From Bacteroidota bacterium (GTDB taxonomy: Bacteria > Bacteroidota > Rhodothermia > Rhodothermales > JABDKH01), in NCBI GenBank assembly GCA_020437385.1, contig JAGQWL010000015.1:1-37579 (forward strand): a DNA stretch of 37,579 nucleotides. The letters run 5' to 3'. A program made the position numbers and the translations under genes. This document shows, piece after piece, positions 16,754 to 24,103 of the stretch (positions are counted from its first letter, which is position 1; each line of letters opens with the position of its first letter). The notes below the pieces were generated by a model that saw only the letters and a program-made list of their open reading frames with translations, did no database searches and had not been told where the DNA came from.

Positions 16754-18985
16754 TTACCGTTTCCGCACGCTCGCAATAATGGTCGCATAGCCATCAATCT
16801 CGAAATGCTCGATACGGATTGTGTGACTGCCCGTGGCACGGAATGGCACCACAGCCGTTCGCGGCGCGTGATAGGTCCAATCGTCGTGGACAAGATCCTG
16901 GTCGATCCAGACACGTACACCATCATCGCTCGTGATCTCGAGATCGTAGTTGCCCGGTGAAAGCCGGACCGTACCCGTCGAGACGGTTGCAAATCGGTCC
17001 GCCCGAACGCCGGCGATCGGGCTTCGATACCACTGATAGGCCAGGGAGTTTGTACTGTCAACGGCGATGGGGTCGCCGGAAACAAGCTGTTCGAACGCAC
17101 TGATTTGCGTTCGCGGGTCAGTTTCGTCATCCCATTCGTAAAACCGAACCGTCCAGCGGATTGGCGCGAAGAAGTAGCGGTACGAAAATCCGACGGCATC
17201 ACCGGCCGGCTTGGGCGTGCCGAACCGATCAGTCGTCGCCGCTCCATGGTACTCGGCATCGATGCGAACGTCGACGGCGGCTGTCGGATCGAGCCAGATC
17301 GTCAGCGTATCGCCAATCGAACCCCCGCTTTCCGACACGGAATCGATTCCCGATGTGTCGAGGATTCTAAAGGTGCCCGGCGGTCCATAGGTCTCAAGAT
17401 GCTGAACTGGAGCGGTTCGACTGGAGCGTGGCCAGAAAACGGGGGATCGGAAGTCGTACGGCCCCCACTCATCGATCATCATGTAGCGACGACCCTGGGG
17501 TAGCGTCGACGGGATGACGGGCCGATCAAGGCGATTCCAACGGCGCGGCGCATAGGAGGTCCAGTCAGACGTCGCTGGATCAAGCCGCTCGGTCGTGTTT
17601 CCCGATCCGGCAGGAAGTCCGACAACCGGAATTGAATCCGAAGGCGCCAGCCCGGAAAATGAATTCAGATCAAACCGTCCGGTACTCCCGCGCAGCACGA
17701 GGCTGTCGACGACGCCTTCAAACAGATTTTGGGTGACGACGACTTCGTCCGTGTCCGTTATTTCAAGTGGGCGTGGCACACTCTCAAATGTGTTTCCCGC
17801 GATGCGGAAGTCGCGGCTATCGACGTCGCGGGCCTGGGCATAGCCCCAATCGGCCGGCTGTGACGACCGTTCCCAAAGTCGAATCCCGATGTCGCCATGG
17901 GTGAACCGGTTGCCGGTAATCGTTATTTCCTGCCCGTGCTCGATTGCAATATGCTCTCCATTGTCTGCGAACGTATTACCGACGACCCGGGTGTCGAACG
18001 AATAGCCGCCCCAGATCCCGTGCCAGCAACCTCGAATTGTATTGCCGACTACCGTATTGCGGCTGAAGGTGATTTCGATTCCATTGGTGGGAGCAAATGA
18101 AAAATCGTTCCCATAGATCAGGTTGTCGTTGCAGCCTCCAGCACCCGAATCCATAGTCGATTGTCCGGCCCAGAGAAACAGTCCATCTCCCGAATGGGTC
18201 GCCGAGTTGGATGCGATGACGTTTCTGCTTGACTGTTCATAAAGAAGAATCGCGGCAGAGTCCTGCCCACGAAAGTAAAAGCCCTCGCTGTGGCCCCGAA
18301 CGTTCCAGTCAAGCCGATTGTGTTGAATGACATTCTCGGAACTGCGGTACATACCAATTCCGATGCCTGAGTTGAATGTTATGTCGTTGGCGACAACGAT
18401 CGCGTGATTGACGTCAGTGAGCATCAGTCCGTTCTGGCCTCCCGTGACCGTAACGCTGTCAATCTGGATGTTGTCCGAATCCCGAATGTAGACCGCGGCT
18501 CCGTATCGCATCCATTCATCGTGCTCGTTCTGGTGGTAGCTCATCCAGTCGTCTATGTGCTCACGCTCGATCGTACTCTTCAACTTCTGCCGATAGTTGT
18601 AACTGAGGTCGCTCTTTGAGACATGAAGTCCGTCGCTCTGCGTGGCCCAGATTCCGATTCGGTAGCCACGCACCACGGCATTAACGATTGTCACGTTTGA
18701 ACCAGATATCCGGATGCCGGTACCGGAAAAGGTGTCGGGTTGTCCGGGAGTCGCAGTGCCAATAAGGGTAGCTCCACCGAAGTCGACCGTTATGTCTGAA
18801 CCGCGAACTACTATCGCGCCCATACTGTCTGATTCGATGTAGTACGTGTCAGGAGCGATTCGTACGGATTCCGAAATAACGAGACCTCGTTCCAGTCGGA
18901 TTGGCACCTGGGCAAGTGTTTGAGACGCATGCACAAACACGCAGAGCAGGAGCGCTGTATACAGCTGGGGAGTGGTGTTCCGCAT
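16754..18985 (-). CDS. Exported right-handed parallel beta-helix protein with C-terminal PA14-like domain
   Basis: About 743 residues from the ATG near 18985, chosen because it starts a Sec signal peptide (MRNTTPQLYTALLLCVFV, cleavage after LAQ). The longer frame back to 19210 overlaps the upstream gene. Residues about 70-430 carry many PbH1-type repeats with an N-x-(I/V)-x-x-N-x pattern (NVTIVNAVVRGYRIGIW, NVIQHNRLDWN, NLIYGNDFSF, NTVVGNTIRG), typical of NosD-like and carbohydrate-active beta-helices. The last ~120 residues match a PA14-like carbohydrate-binding beta-barrel (YDLEITSDDGVRVWIDQ). It is probably a secreted polysaccharide-binding or -cleaving protein; no catalytic residues can be assigned. 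The start lies 8 bp from the stop of the upstream membrane-protein gene, so the two are probably co-translated. Confidence 0.8.
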   Translation of the reverse strand: MRNTTPQLYTALLLCVFVHASQTLAQVPIRLERGLVISESVRIAPDTYYIESDSMGAIVVRGSDITVDFGGATLIGTATPGQPDTFSGTGIRISGSNVTIVNAVVRGYRIGIWATQSDGLHVSKSDLSYNYRQKLKSTIEREHIDDWMSYHQNEHDEWMRYGAAVYIRDSDNIQIDSVTVTGGQNGLMLTDVNHAIVVANDITFNSGIGIGMYRSSENVIQHNRLDWNVRGHSEGFYFRGQDSAAILLYEQSSRNVIASNSATHSGDGLFLWAGQSTMDSGAGGCNDNLIYGNDFSFAPTNGIEITFSRNTVVGNTIRGCWHGIWGGYSFDTRVVGNTFADNGEHIAIEHGQEITITGNRFTHGDIGIRLWERSSQPADWGYAQARDVDSRDFRIAGNTFESVPRPLEITDTDEVVVTQNLFEGVVDSLVLRGSTGRFDLNSFSGLAPSDSIPVVGLPAGSGNTTERLDPATSDWTSYAPRRWNRLDRPVIPSTLPQGRRYMMIDEWGPYDFRSPVFWPRSSRTAPVQHLETYGPPGTFRILDTSGIDSVSESGGSIGDTLTIWLDPTAAVDVRIDAEYHGAATTDRFGTPKPAGDAVGFSYRYFFAPIRWTVRFYEWDDETDPRTQISAFEQLVSGDPIAVDSTNSLAYQWYRSPIAGVRADRFATVSTGTVRLSPGNYDLEITSDDGVRVWIDQDLVHDDWTYHAPRTAVVPFRATGSHTIRIEHFEIDGYATIIASVRKR

Positions 18986-18993
18986 CGTTGCCC

Positions 18994-19410
18994 TCAGTCC
19001 GACGGATTTCTTGAGCTCCGCGTCGTTCGACGTTCCAACAGTTCGCGGATCGCAATCGAAGTCAGCAGTCCCGCGCACGCGATCGCAACGGCCGCAGTCC
19101 GGGCCTCTAGGTGGGCCCGACAGTAGAAAAGCAAGATCAGGAAGACCGACAACCAGACGCCGAAGCGTCCCAGTAGATTGCTGGCCGGCAGCCGGCGTCG
19201 CGCAATCCACAGGTTTGCGAAAGTCGTCAGCGCAGCGAAGAGGAAGAAGAAATTCTGCCAGAAGAAGCCGCGAGCCGGATCGTTGACCCGGTACGGGTCG
19301 AAGAGAGCGCTGTTACGCAGCGTCTCAAAAACGCCAAGATAAACCGCAACCTGTAGCAGTGACCAACCGACTGCGCTTGCCAGTGACCTCAGAGCAGATT
19401 GCTTCGCCAT
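18994..19410 (-). CDS. Small integral membrane protein, unknown function
   Basis: 138 residues starting MAKQSALRSLASAVGW. Four hydrophobic segments are visible: about 13-30 (WSLLQVAVYLGVF), 49-68 (FFWQNFFFLFAALTTFANLW), 83-98 (FGVWLSVFLILLFYC) and 104-122 (AAVAIACAGLLTSIAI). The tail is basic, and Arg-rich loops suggest the usual positive-inside topology. I do not recognise a family. It lies 24 bp from the LVIVD-repeat gene and immediately upstream of the beta-helix gene in the same direction. That position suggests a role in export or anchoring of the beta-helix product, which is inference from context only. Confidence 0.65.
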   Translation of the reverse strand: MAKQSALRSLASAVGWSLLQVAVYLGVFETLRNSALFDPYRVNDPARGFFWQNFFFLFAALTTFANLWIARRRLPASNLLGRFGVWLSVFLILLFYCRAHLEARTAAVAIACAGLLTSIAIRELLERRTTRSSRNPSD

Positions 19411-19434
19411 CGTATCACCGATTGGCGGGTGTTG

Positions 19435-20745
19435 TCACTTGTCCCACTTCTGCACGCTCGATATGTCGGGAACACCGTAGTCGGATCCGTTCCACGAAGA
19501 AAAACCGTCCATTCGGAACGTCCAGAATCCAGTTGTCATGTCTGACACTGCAATCAAACCATCTGCATTACGGACGTCGACTCCGAACGCGCCGTTGATA
19601 ACATCAATCCATTCGTAAGTAGGCGGCCCGATGTACGTGTCATAATAGCCGACGGTCTTCGGGTTGAGGGGATCCTCCAGTGAGAAAATCTGCAGTCCAT
19701 CGAGATAGCCCGACACGAACACATATGGCCACCGGACTTCGTGGTTGTGCACAAGGTTCTTCCAGTCGGCCGTCCAGGCCGAGATCGGCTGCCGAATGTT
19801 CTGCTGCTTGCCGTCAAGCGCAGGCTTCAGGTCGAATATTCGGAGCGGTGCATACTGATACTCAACTTCCGCGACTGCGTACCGACCGTCCGGGCTCGGG
19901 GTGAAGGTATGTCCCCAGTCGACACCGGCAACACCGGTCAGGGTGATTCGCAGCTGCGGATTCTTGATATCCGAAATGTCATAAATGTAATAGCCGCCGG
20001 TGCCACCGCCGTAGAATCGGTCCTCTTGTGTATCCGGGTGCCAGGCGGCGTACAGGTCGTGGTAAGAGGTCCTGCGATTTGATTCCCCGGGAATTTCCGG
20101 GAGCGGGACTTCACCGACCAACGCGTCGTCGAGTTTGCCATCCGCGATGAGACCAAGGTCGTAGACGTGGGCCTTGCCGGACCTGACCGTCGTCAGGAGC
20201 AACGGGCGGCCATTGGAATGTTTGTAGATGAAGATGTTGTGGAACCCGCCCGGGTAGTCGGGAATCCGAATGCGGGCCACCTCTTTGACTTTGCCGGGGT
20301 CCGGAAGACCGGTTACATCAAAAACAATGGCGCCAAGATCGGCATCGGGGCCCTGCGAGAATTCGAAGGACTGGACGACGTAATACTTTCCTTTCCATTT
20401 GAAATACTTGACGTCCATCCCGCCACGATTCAGATGCAGGTCCTGGTCTTCGAGGCGCCACTCGAGCAGCACCTTGGGCTTGGCGGGATCGCTGATGTCA
20501 ATGATGTCCATTCCCTTAGGGCCTTCCTCAAGGATCGACGCCCGTCCGACGTAAGCAAACGGACGAGAAGTTTCTTGTTCCAACTCCATATCCGTGACGC
20601 TCATCCGGGGTCCAAGCTGGATGTGGCCAAGCACCTTAAGGTTATCTGAACCGCGGTCGAGAGGGGTCCACTGGGCTCTAGCAGGTGCAACAAGGGAGCA
20701 GGCGAGGAGCGTGGCCGCAACGCAAAGGGAAGATCGGTTTCGCAT
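19435..20745 (-). CDS. Exported LVIVD-repeat beta-propeller-like protein
   Basis: About 436 residues. In-frame ATGs occur at 20757 and 20745; 20745 gives a compact signal peptide (MRNRSSLCVAATLLACSL, cleavage after ARA). The further upstream frame to 20805 is less likely. The mature protein is rich in short repeats of the LVIVD type, where a strand reads as 'x-D-I-S-D-P-x-x-P-x-x' (MDIIDISDPAKPKVL, YIYDISDIKNPQL, LQIFSLEDPLNPKTV). By family knowledge such repeats build extracellular beta-propellers of bacteria and archaea with no known enzymatic activity. Conserved His-rich spots (GGFHNIFIYKH, SYHDLYAAWH, VHNHEVRWPY) could bind metal, which is inference. It stands first of three same-strand genes ending with the beta-helix protein, about 83 bp after the kinase gene. 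Confidence 0.75.
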   Translation of the reverse strand: MRNRSSLCVAATLLACSLVAPARAQWTPLDRGSDNLKVLGHIQLGPRMSVTDMELEQETSRPFAYVGRASILEEGPKGMDIIDISDPAKPKVLLEWRLEDQDLHLNRGGMDVKYFKWKGKYYVVQSFEFSQGPDADLGAIVFDVTGLPDPGKVKEVARIRIPDYPGGFHNIFIYKHSNGRPLLLTTVRSGKAHVYDLGLIADGKLDDALVGEVPLPEIPGESNRRTSYHDLYAAWHPDTQEDRFYGGGTGGYYIYDISDIKNPQLRITLTGVAGVDWGHTFTPSPDGRYAVAEVEYQYAPLRIFDLKPALDGKQQNIRQPISAWTADWKNLVHNHEVRWPYVFVSGYLDGLQIFSLEDPLNPKTVGYYDTYIGPPTYEWIDVINGAFGVDVRNADGLIAVSDMTTGFWTFRMDGFSSWNGSDYGVPDISSVQKWDK

Positions 20746-20828
20746 TTGAGGGGGCATTCGAGTTCTGGGTTGGACAAGAATAACCCCGGCAGAAACGTAC
20801 TGCAAGCTCGGAATGAATTGCGGCAGGG

Positions 20829-22580
20829 CTAGGCCGCTTCGGAGCGAGCAAGGAGGTCGGACGCGTTGGCGTATTCTCCGGCCGGCGGAAACTGAATGGT
20901 GAACGTGGTTCCAACATTCTTCTGGCTCTCGACGGAAATGCGACCGCCGAGGGCGAGAACGAGCTTTCGGGTTATGGCAAGGCCGAGGCCGCTGCCCTCA
21001 TATTCCCGTGACAGCCCGGATGACTCCTGCTTGAATTCGCTGAAGAGTGTCGGCAGGAATTCCTCGCTGATCCCGATACCTGTGTCGGAGATTACGACGC
21101 AGGGACCGTTTGGCGAATCGTCGATGACAACCGAAACGGAACCCTCGTCGGTAAACTTGATCGCGTTGCCAATGATGTTGTAGGCGATGCGAGCGAAAGC
21201 CGCGTCGTCCACCAGTACACGCGGATTTGCACGCGCCTCGACGTCAAGCTCGATGCCTTTCTTGGTTGCGATGGGTTTCAATAACGCTGCGTGAGCCGCC
21301 GTTACGGTCGCGAGATCGCATTCGGCAAGTTTCATCGTCGCCTCGTTGAGCTCAAGTCGCGAGAAGTCGAGCACGGAGTTGATGGTGTCGAGGAGCCGCT
21401 TGCCGTTCGTGGTGATGTACTCGACAAACTCGGCGTGTGTCTCGTTCAACTCCTCCGCGAGGATCTGCGCGAATCCGATGATCGCCGCCATTGGCGTTCG
21501 GATTTCGTGACTCATGTTGTTCAACACGACAGATTTGAACTGCGCCGATTCTTCGGCTCGGTCACGTGCTTCCTTCAATTCCAGAACAAGGTCCTCCAGT
21601 TCGCGCGCATGCTCTTCCAGTGCCGATTCTGCGTGCACCTGTTTCGAGACGTCGCGAAAGCTCCAGACGCGTCCGGCAACACCTGACTCGCCGACAAGCG
21701 GCCTTGAAAAACGCTCAAGTACGCGGCCGTCCTTGAAATGCAGTCGGTCGAAGCTTTCCTCCGTGCTCGAATACAGACGATTGACTTCGTCAATAAACGC
21801 CTGCGGATCCTCCAACTGGGACAGAACGTGCCCGATAGCCATCGCGTCGTCACGCGCATCGAGAATCTCCTGAGGGATACTCCACATCGACGCAAATCGA
21901 TCATTGAACTGAAGGATTTTTCCGTCTGCGTCCACAACGAGAATTCCGTCGGCTGTCGATTGAAGCGTGGAGTTGAGAAGGGAGAGCGTTTCGCGCGCAG
22001 ATCGCTCGGACTCCTGATAGGCGGTTGTGTCGAAGAACACGAGGACGGACATTCCGATCATGTGACCTTCGTTGATCGGATTGATTGAAAACGTGATCGG
22101 TACAAACTGGCCGCCGGCACTCCGCAGTTCGGAGTTGATGTTGTAATAGCCTGATCCTGCCTGCATCGCATGGCGTGCAGCGGCGTTTCCGCCGTCGGTG
22201 GCGCATCGAAGGAGGGAGAACATCTCGGTGCCCTTCAGCTCTTCTTCGGCAACGCCCAGAAGGCGGCAGGCTTCGCGATTGGAATCAACGATAACACCGT
22301 CCCTGTCGAGAATGCACAATCCTGCGCCGATGGACCCGACGATGCCCCGAAGCTTTTCGATTTCCACTCCGAGTCGGTCTTTCAGGGAGTTGTGGAGCTC
22401 ACGCATTTCGCGAGATGAGATCTCCAGCGATCGTTCCAGAAGATAGCGACCCTGATCAGCGTCCTCGTATGCACTTCCCACAGCATCGAGGAAGCGGCGC
22501 CAGCTTGCCTCGTCTGAGGGCACCTCGTGTTGGGACAAACCGTACTTGCGCAGCTGTCGCTGTAGAATCCGATGTGGCAC
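20829..22580 (-). CDS. PAS-domain sensor histidine kinase
   Basis: 583 residues, no transmembrane segment, so cytoplasmic. The N-terminal ~80 residues are helical (MPHRILQRQLRKYGLS...). Two PAS domains follow at about 80-185 (GLCILDRDGVIVDSNREAC) and 205-315 (DGILVVDADGKILQFNDRFA), the second ending in a PAC-like motif (WSFRDVSKQ). A coiled coil leads to the HisKA domain with His358 in NMSHEIRTPM. The HATPase domain shows the N box at Asn468/Asn472 (IIGNAIKF), G1 at Asp499 (SDTGIGIS) and G2 (GSGLGLAITRK). There is no receiver domain and no response regulator next door. The upstream FIST gene ends 2 bp before this start, so the two are probably translated together and the FIST protein is the likely input partner. 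Confidence 0.92.
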   Translation of the reverse strand: MPHRILQRQLRKYGLSQHEVPSDEASWRRFLDAVGSAYEDADQGRYLLERSLEISSREMRELHNSLKDRLGVEIEKLRGIVGSIGAGLCILDRDGVIVDSNREACRLLGVAEEELKGTEMFSLLRCATDGGNAAARHAMQAGSGYYNINSELRSAGGQFVPITFSINPINEGHMIGMSVLVFFDTTAYQESERSARETLSLLNSTLQSTADGILVVDADGKILQFNDRFASMWSIPQEILDARDDAMAIGHVLSQLEDPQAFIDEVNRLYSSTEESFDRLHFKDGRVLERFSRPLVGESGVAGRVWSFRDVSKQVHAESALEEHARELEDLVLELKEARDRAEESAQFKSVVLNNMSHEIRTPMAAIIGFAQILAEELNETHAEFVEYITTNGKRLLDTINSVLDFSRLELNEATMKLAECDLATVTAAHAALLKPIATKKGIELDVEARANPRVLVDDAAFARIAYNIIGNAIKFTDEGSVSVVIDDSPNGPCVVISDTGIGISEEFLPTLFSEFKQESSGLSREYEGSGLGLAITRKLVLALGGRISVESQKNVGTTFTIQFPPAGEYANASDLLARSEAA

Positions 22581-22582
22581 TG

Positions 22583-23722
22583 TCAGTACTCAGAGATGTT
22601 GGTGATCGTCATGGTCTGATTGTGCAGCACACACGTTCCTGCCCCGTTCGGAGAGAGTTCACCGTACGAATAGAAACCGATCTGTGTCACGTGTTCGCAT
22701 TCGGGGTCGAGGGTGGCTTCCAATTCGTCCTCGGCGCGGGAAGCCAGAACAAGCCTTCGTCCGATGCAGGAGATCGCGATTGACAGCGACGGGCCGCATG
22801 TCGGCCGATCTGGACGGGCTCGCGCAGCCGCCTGTCCGGCGCCCTCGACAAGGCTGTCAAAATTCGCCAGCATAAGCTGCGCCATCGAACCCTGCGGGAT
22901 GTCTCCAGCGAAAATCATCGACCGGCTCGCCTCGTCGACGTTGAGTACGGTCCGGATGACCTGCTCGCCGGTTGCCGTTGATCGTAGTGCAAGCGGGTAG
23001 AGCAGGGCGGAGGCAGGTAGTCCCAGCGCACGGTCGCCGAGGTACAATTTGTACAGGTCGAGTGCAGGTATTCCGTCGAGTTCCATCAGCACGTTGCCGT
23101 CGGAACGCGTGACCGTGCGCTCGATTCCAAACTTCTCCCATCCCGCCCGAGTGCCGTGCCTGTAGGATAGGCGGTCGCCGTAAAACCCGACGGCTGATGC
23201 AATTCCGGAAACGGGCTCTCCATCAGCGAGAACCCACGTCTCCTGAAAGCGGTCGCCGTCACCGGCGAGCCCGCCGGTAATTACAACGTCTGCATTCACG
23301 GCCTCGGATAATCCACGCACGAGCTCACTGCCGTTCACGCGTTGCCCATCAGACAAAACGAAAACGGCGCGAAGGTCGTCAGAGGCCAGTGCATCTGCCA
23401 ACTGGAGTCCGGCGTAATAGGACCCGGCTTTTCCCGTTACGTCGGTCCGTGCGCTTTTTAGTGCTGTGTGTTCAAACGTTATCGCAGCGGCTACCAGCGT
23501 GTCATTGTCGGCACTGCCATTTAGGATCTCGCCGGCCGTCGAACAGCCGATCAGGTGCGAATTCGCAAACCTGTCTTTTAGAAGTGCAAATGGCGCTTGT
23601 TCGCGGATCAACCGCGAGGCACCAAAAACAAATACAAGGGTGGCGTCGGAATCCTGGTAGTCGTCATCGAAGCCTGTCCAGCCGTTGTTAACGGTCCAGC
23701 GTCCGGTGCAAATTGTCAGCAC
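22583..23722 (-). CDS. FIST-domain signal-transduction protein
   Basis: 379 residues from a GTG at 23722 (reads VLTICTGRWTV). The N-terminal part has the FIST_N pattern: a strand of the form LVFVFGASRL, a GCSTAGEI turn near residue 60, and the GGLAGDGDRF motif. The C-terminal part has the FIST_C pattern, including GFYSYGELSP near residue 350 and a terminal segment CVLHNQTMTIT. By family knowledge FIST modules are proposed to bind small ligands, perhaps amino acids, and sit beside or inside chemotaxis, kinase and GGDEF proteins. The stop lies 2 bp from the downstream kinase start, so this is very likely its sensory partner. The GTG start lacks an obvious Shine-Dalgarno, so the exact start is uncertain. 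Confidence 0.9.
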   Translation of the reverse strand: MLTICTGRWTVNNGWTGFDDDYQDSDATLVFVFGASRLIREQAPFALLKDRFANSHLIGCSTAGEILNGSADNDTLVAAAITFEHTALKSARTDVTGKAGSYYAGLQLADALASDDLRAVFVLSDGQRVNGSELVRGLSEAVNADVVITGGLAGDGDRFQETWVLADGEPVSGIASAVGFYGDRLSYRHGTRAGWEKFGIERTVTRSDGNVLMELDGIPALDLYKLYLGDRALGLPASALLYPLALRSTATGEQVIRTVLNVDEASRSMIFAGDIPQGSMAQLMLANFDSLVEGAGQAAARARPDRPTCGPSLSIAISCIGRRLVLASRAEDELEATLDPECEHVTQIGFYSYGELSPNGAGTCVLHNQTMTITNISEY

Positions 23723-24103
23723 GGCAGTGTTTTGCCTGGCGGCGGCTCAACCCCCTAATCGTGGACTGAATTGCGTGTCCACGCGTGATCCGCCGGCCAG
23801 AAGCGGCGATTGGTTGAATACTGAAATATTGAATAATCCAATGGGTCTATCGGTCAAGATGTCCACATGCTTAAAGGCGACATCCTCTAGGGCGTTGTGG
23901 AATAGTGCATTACGGGCTTCTGACGGAGTAATGGCGGGATTGGCGCCGGAGTGTTGCCCTCACGCATTGCCTGGTTTTGCTGACTACCTGTTCGGCGGGG
24001 CTTGCCTTACCTTCCGATTCGTAAATTGTGTTGATCAATGTGAGGGACTCGCGGAGAGGTGCTTAGCGTAGGCGCCAGACCGTCCCGGATAACGTCTGTT
24101 TGA
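23723..24103. other. Divergent intergenic region between FIST and GH3 genes
   Basis: About 380 bp that must hold the promoters of the leftward sensor operon and the rightward GH3 gene. An AT-rich patch lies at about 23814-23842, where the near-repeats TGAATACT and TGAATAAT flank AAATAT. The short frame crossing the right half has no protein-like features. I see no RNA gene or mobile element. Confidence 0.45.
24002..24028 (+). promoter_or_regulatory. Candidate Bacteroidota-type promoter for the GH3 gene
   Basis: TTG at 24002-24004 is followed after 17 bp by TAAATTG at 24022-24028. This resembles the -33 TTG / -7 TAnnTTTG arrangement of Bacteroidota housekeeping promoters and lies about 75 bp upstream of the GH3 start. 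It was found by eye only and is not exact at the -7 element. Confidence 0.25.

Noticed and set aside
23685-24071. 128-codon plus-strand frame in the FIST-GH3 intergenic region
   Set aside because: It starts inside the FIST gene in antisense, has low-complexity composition and no ribosome-binding site. The region is better explained as divergent promoter space.
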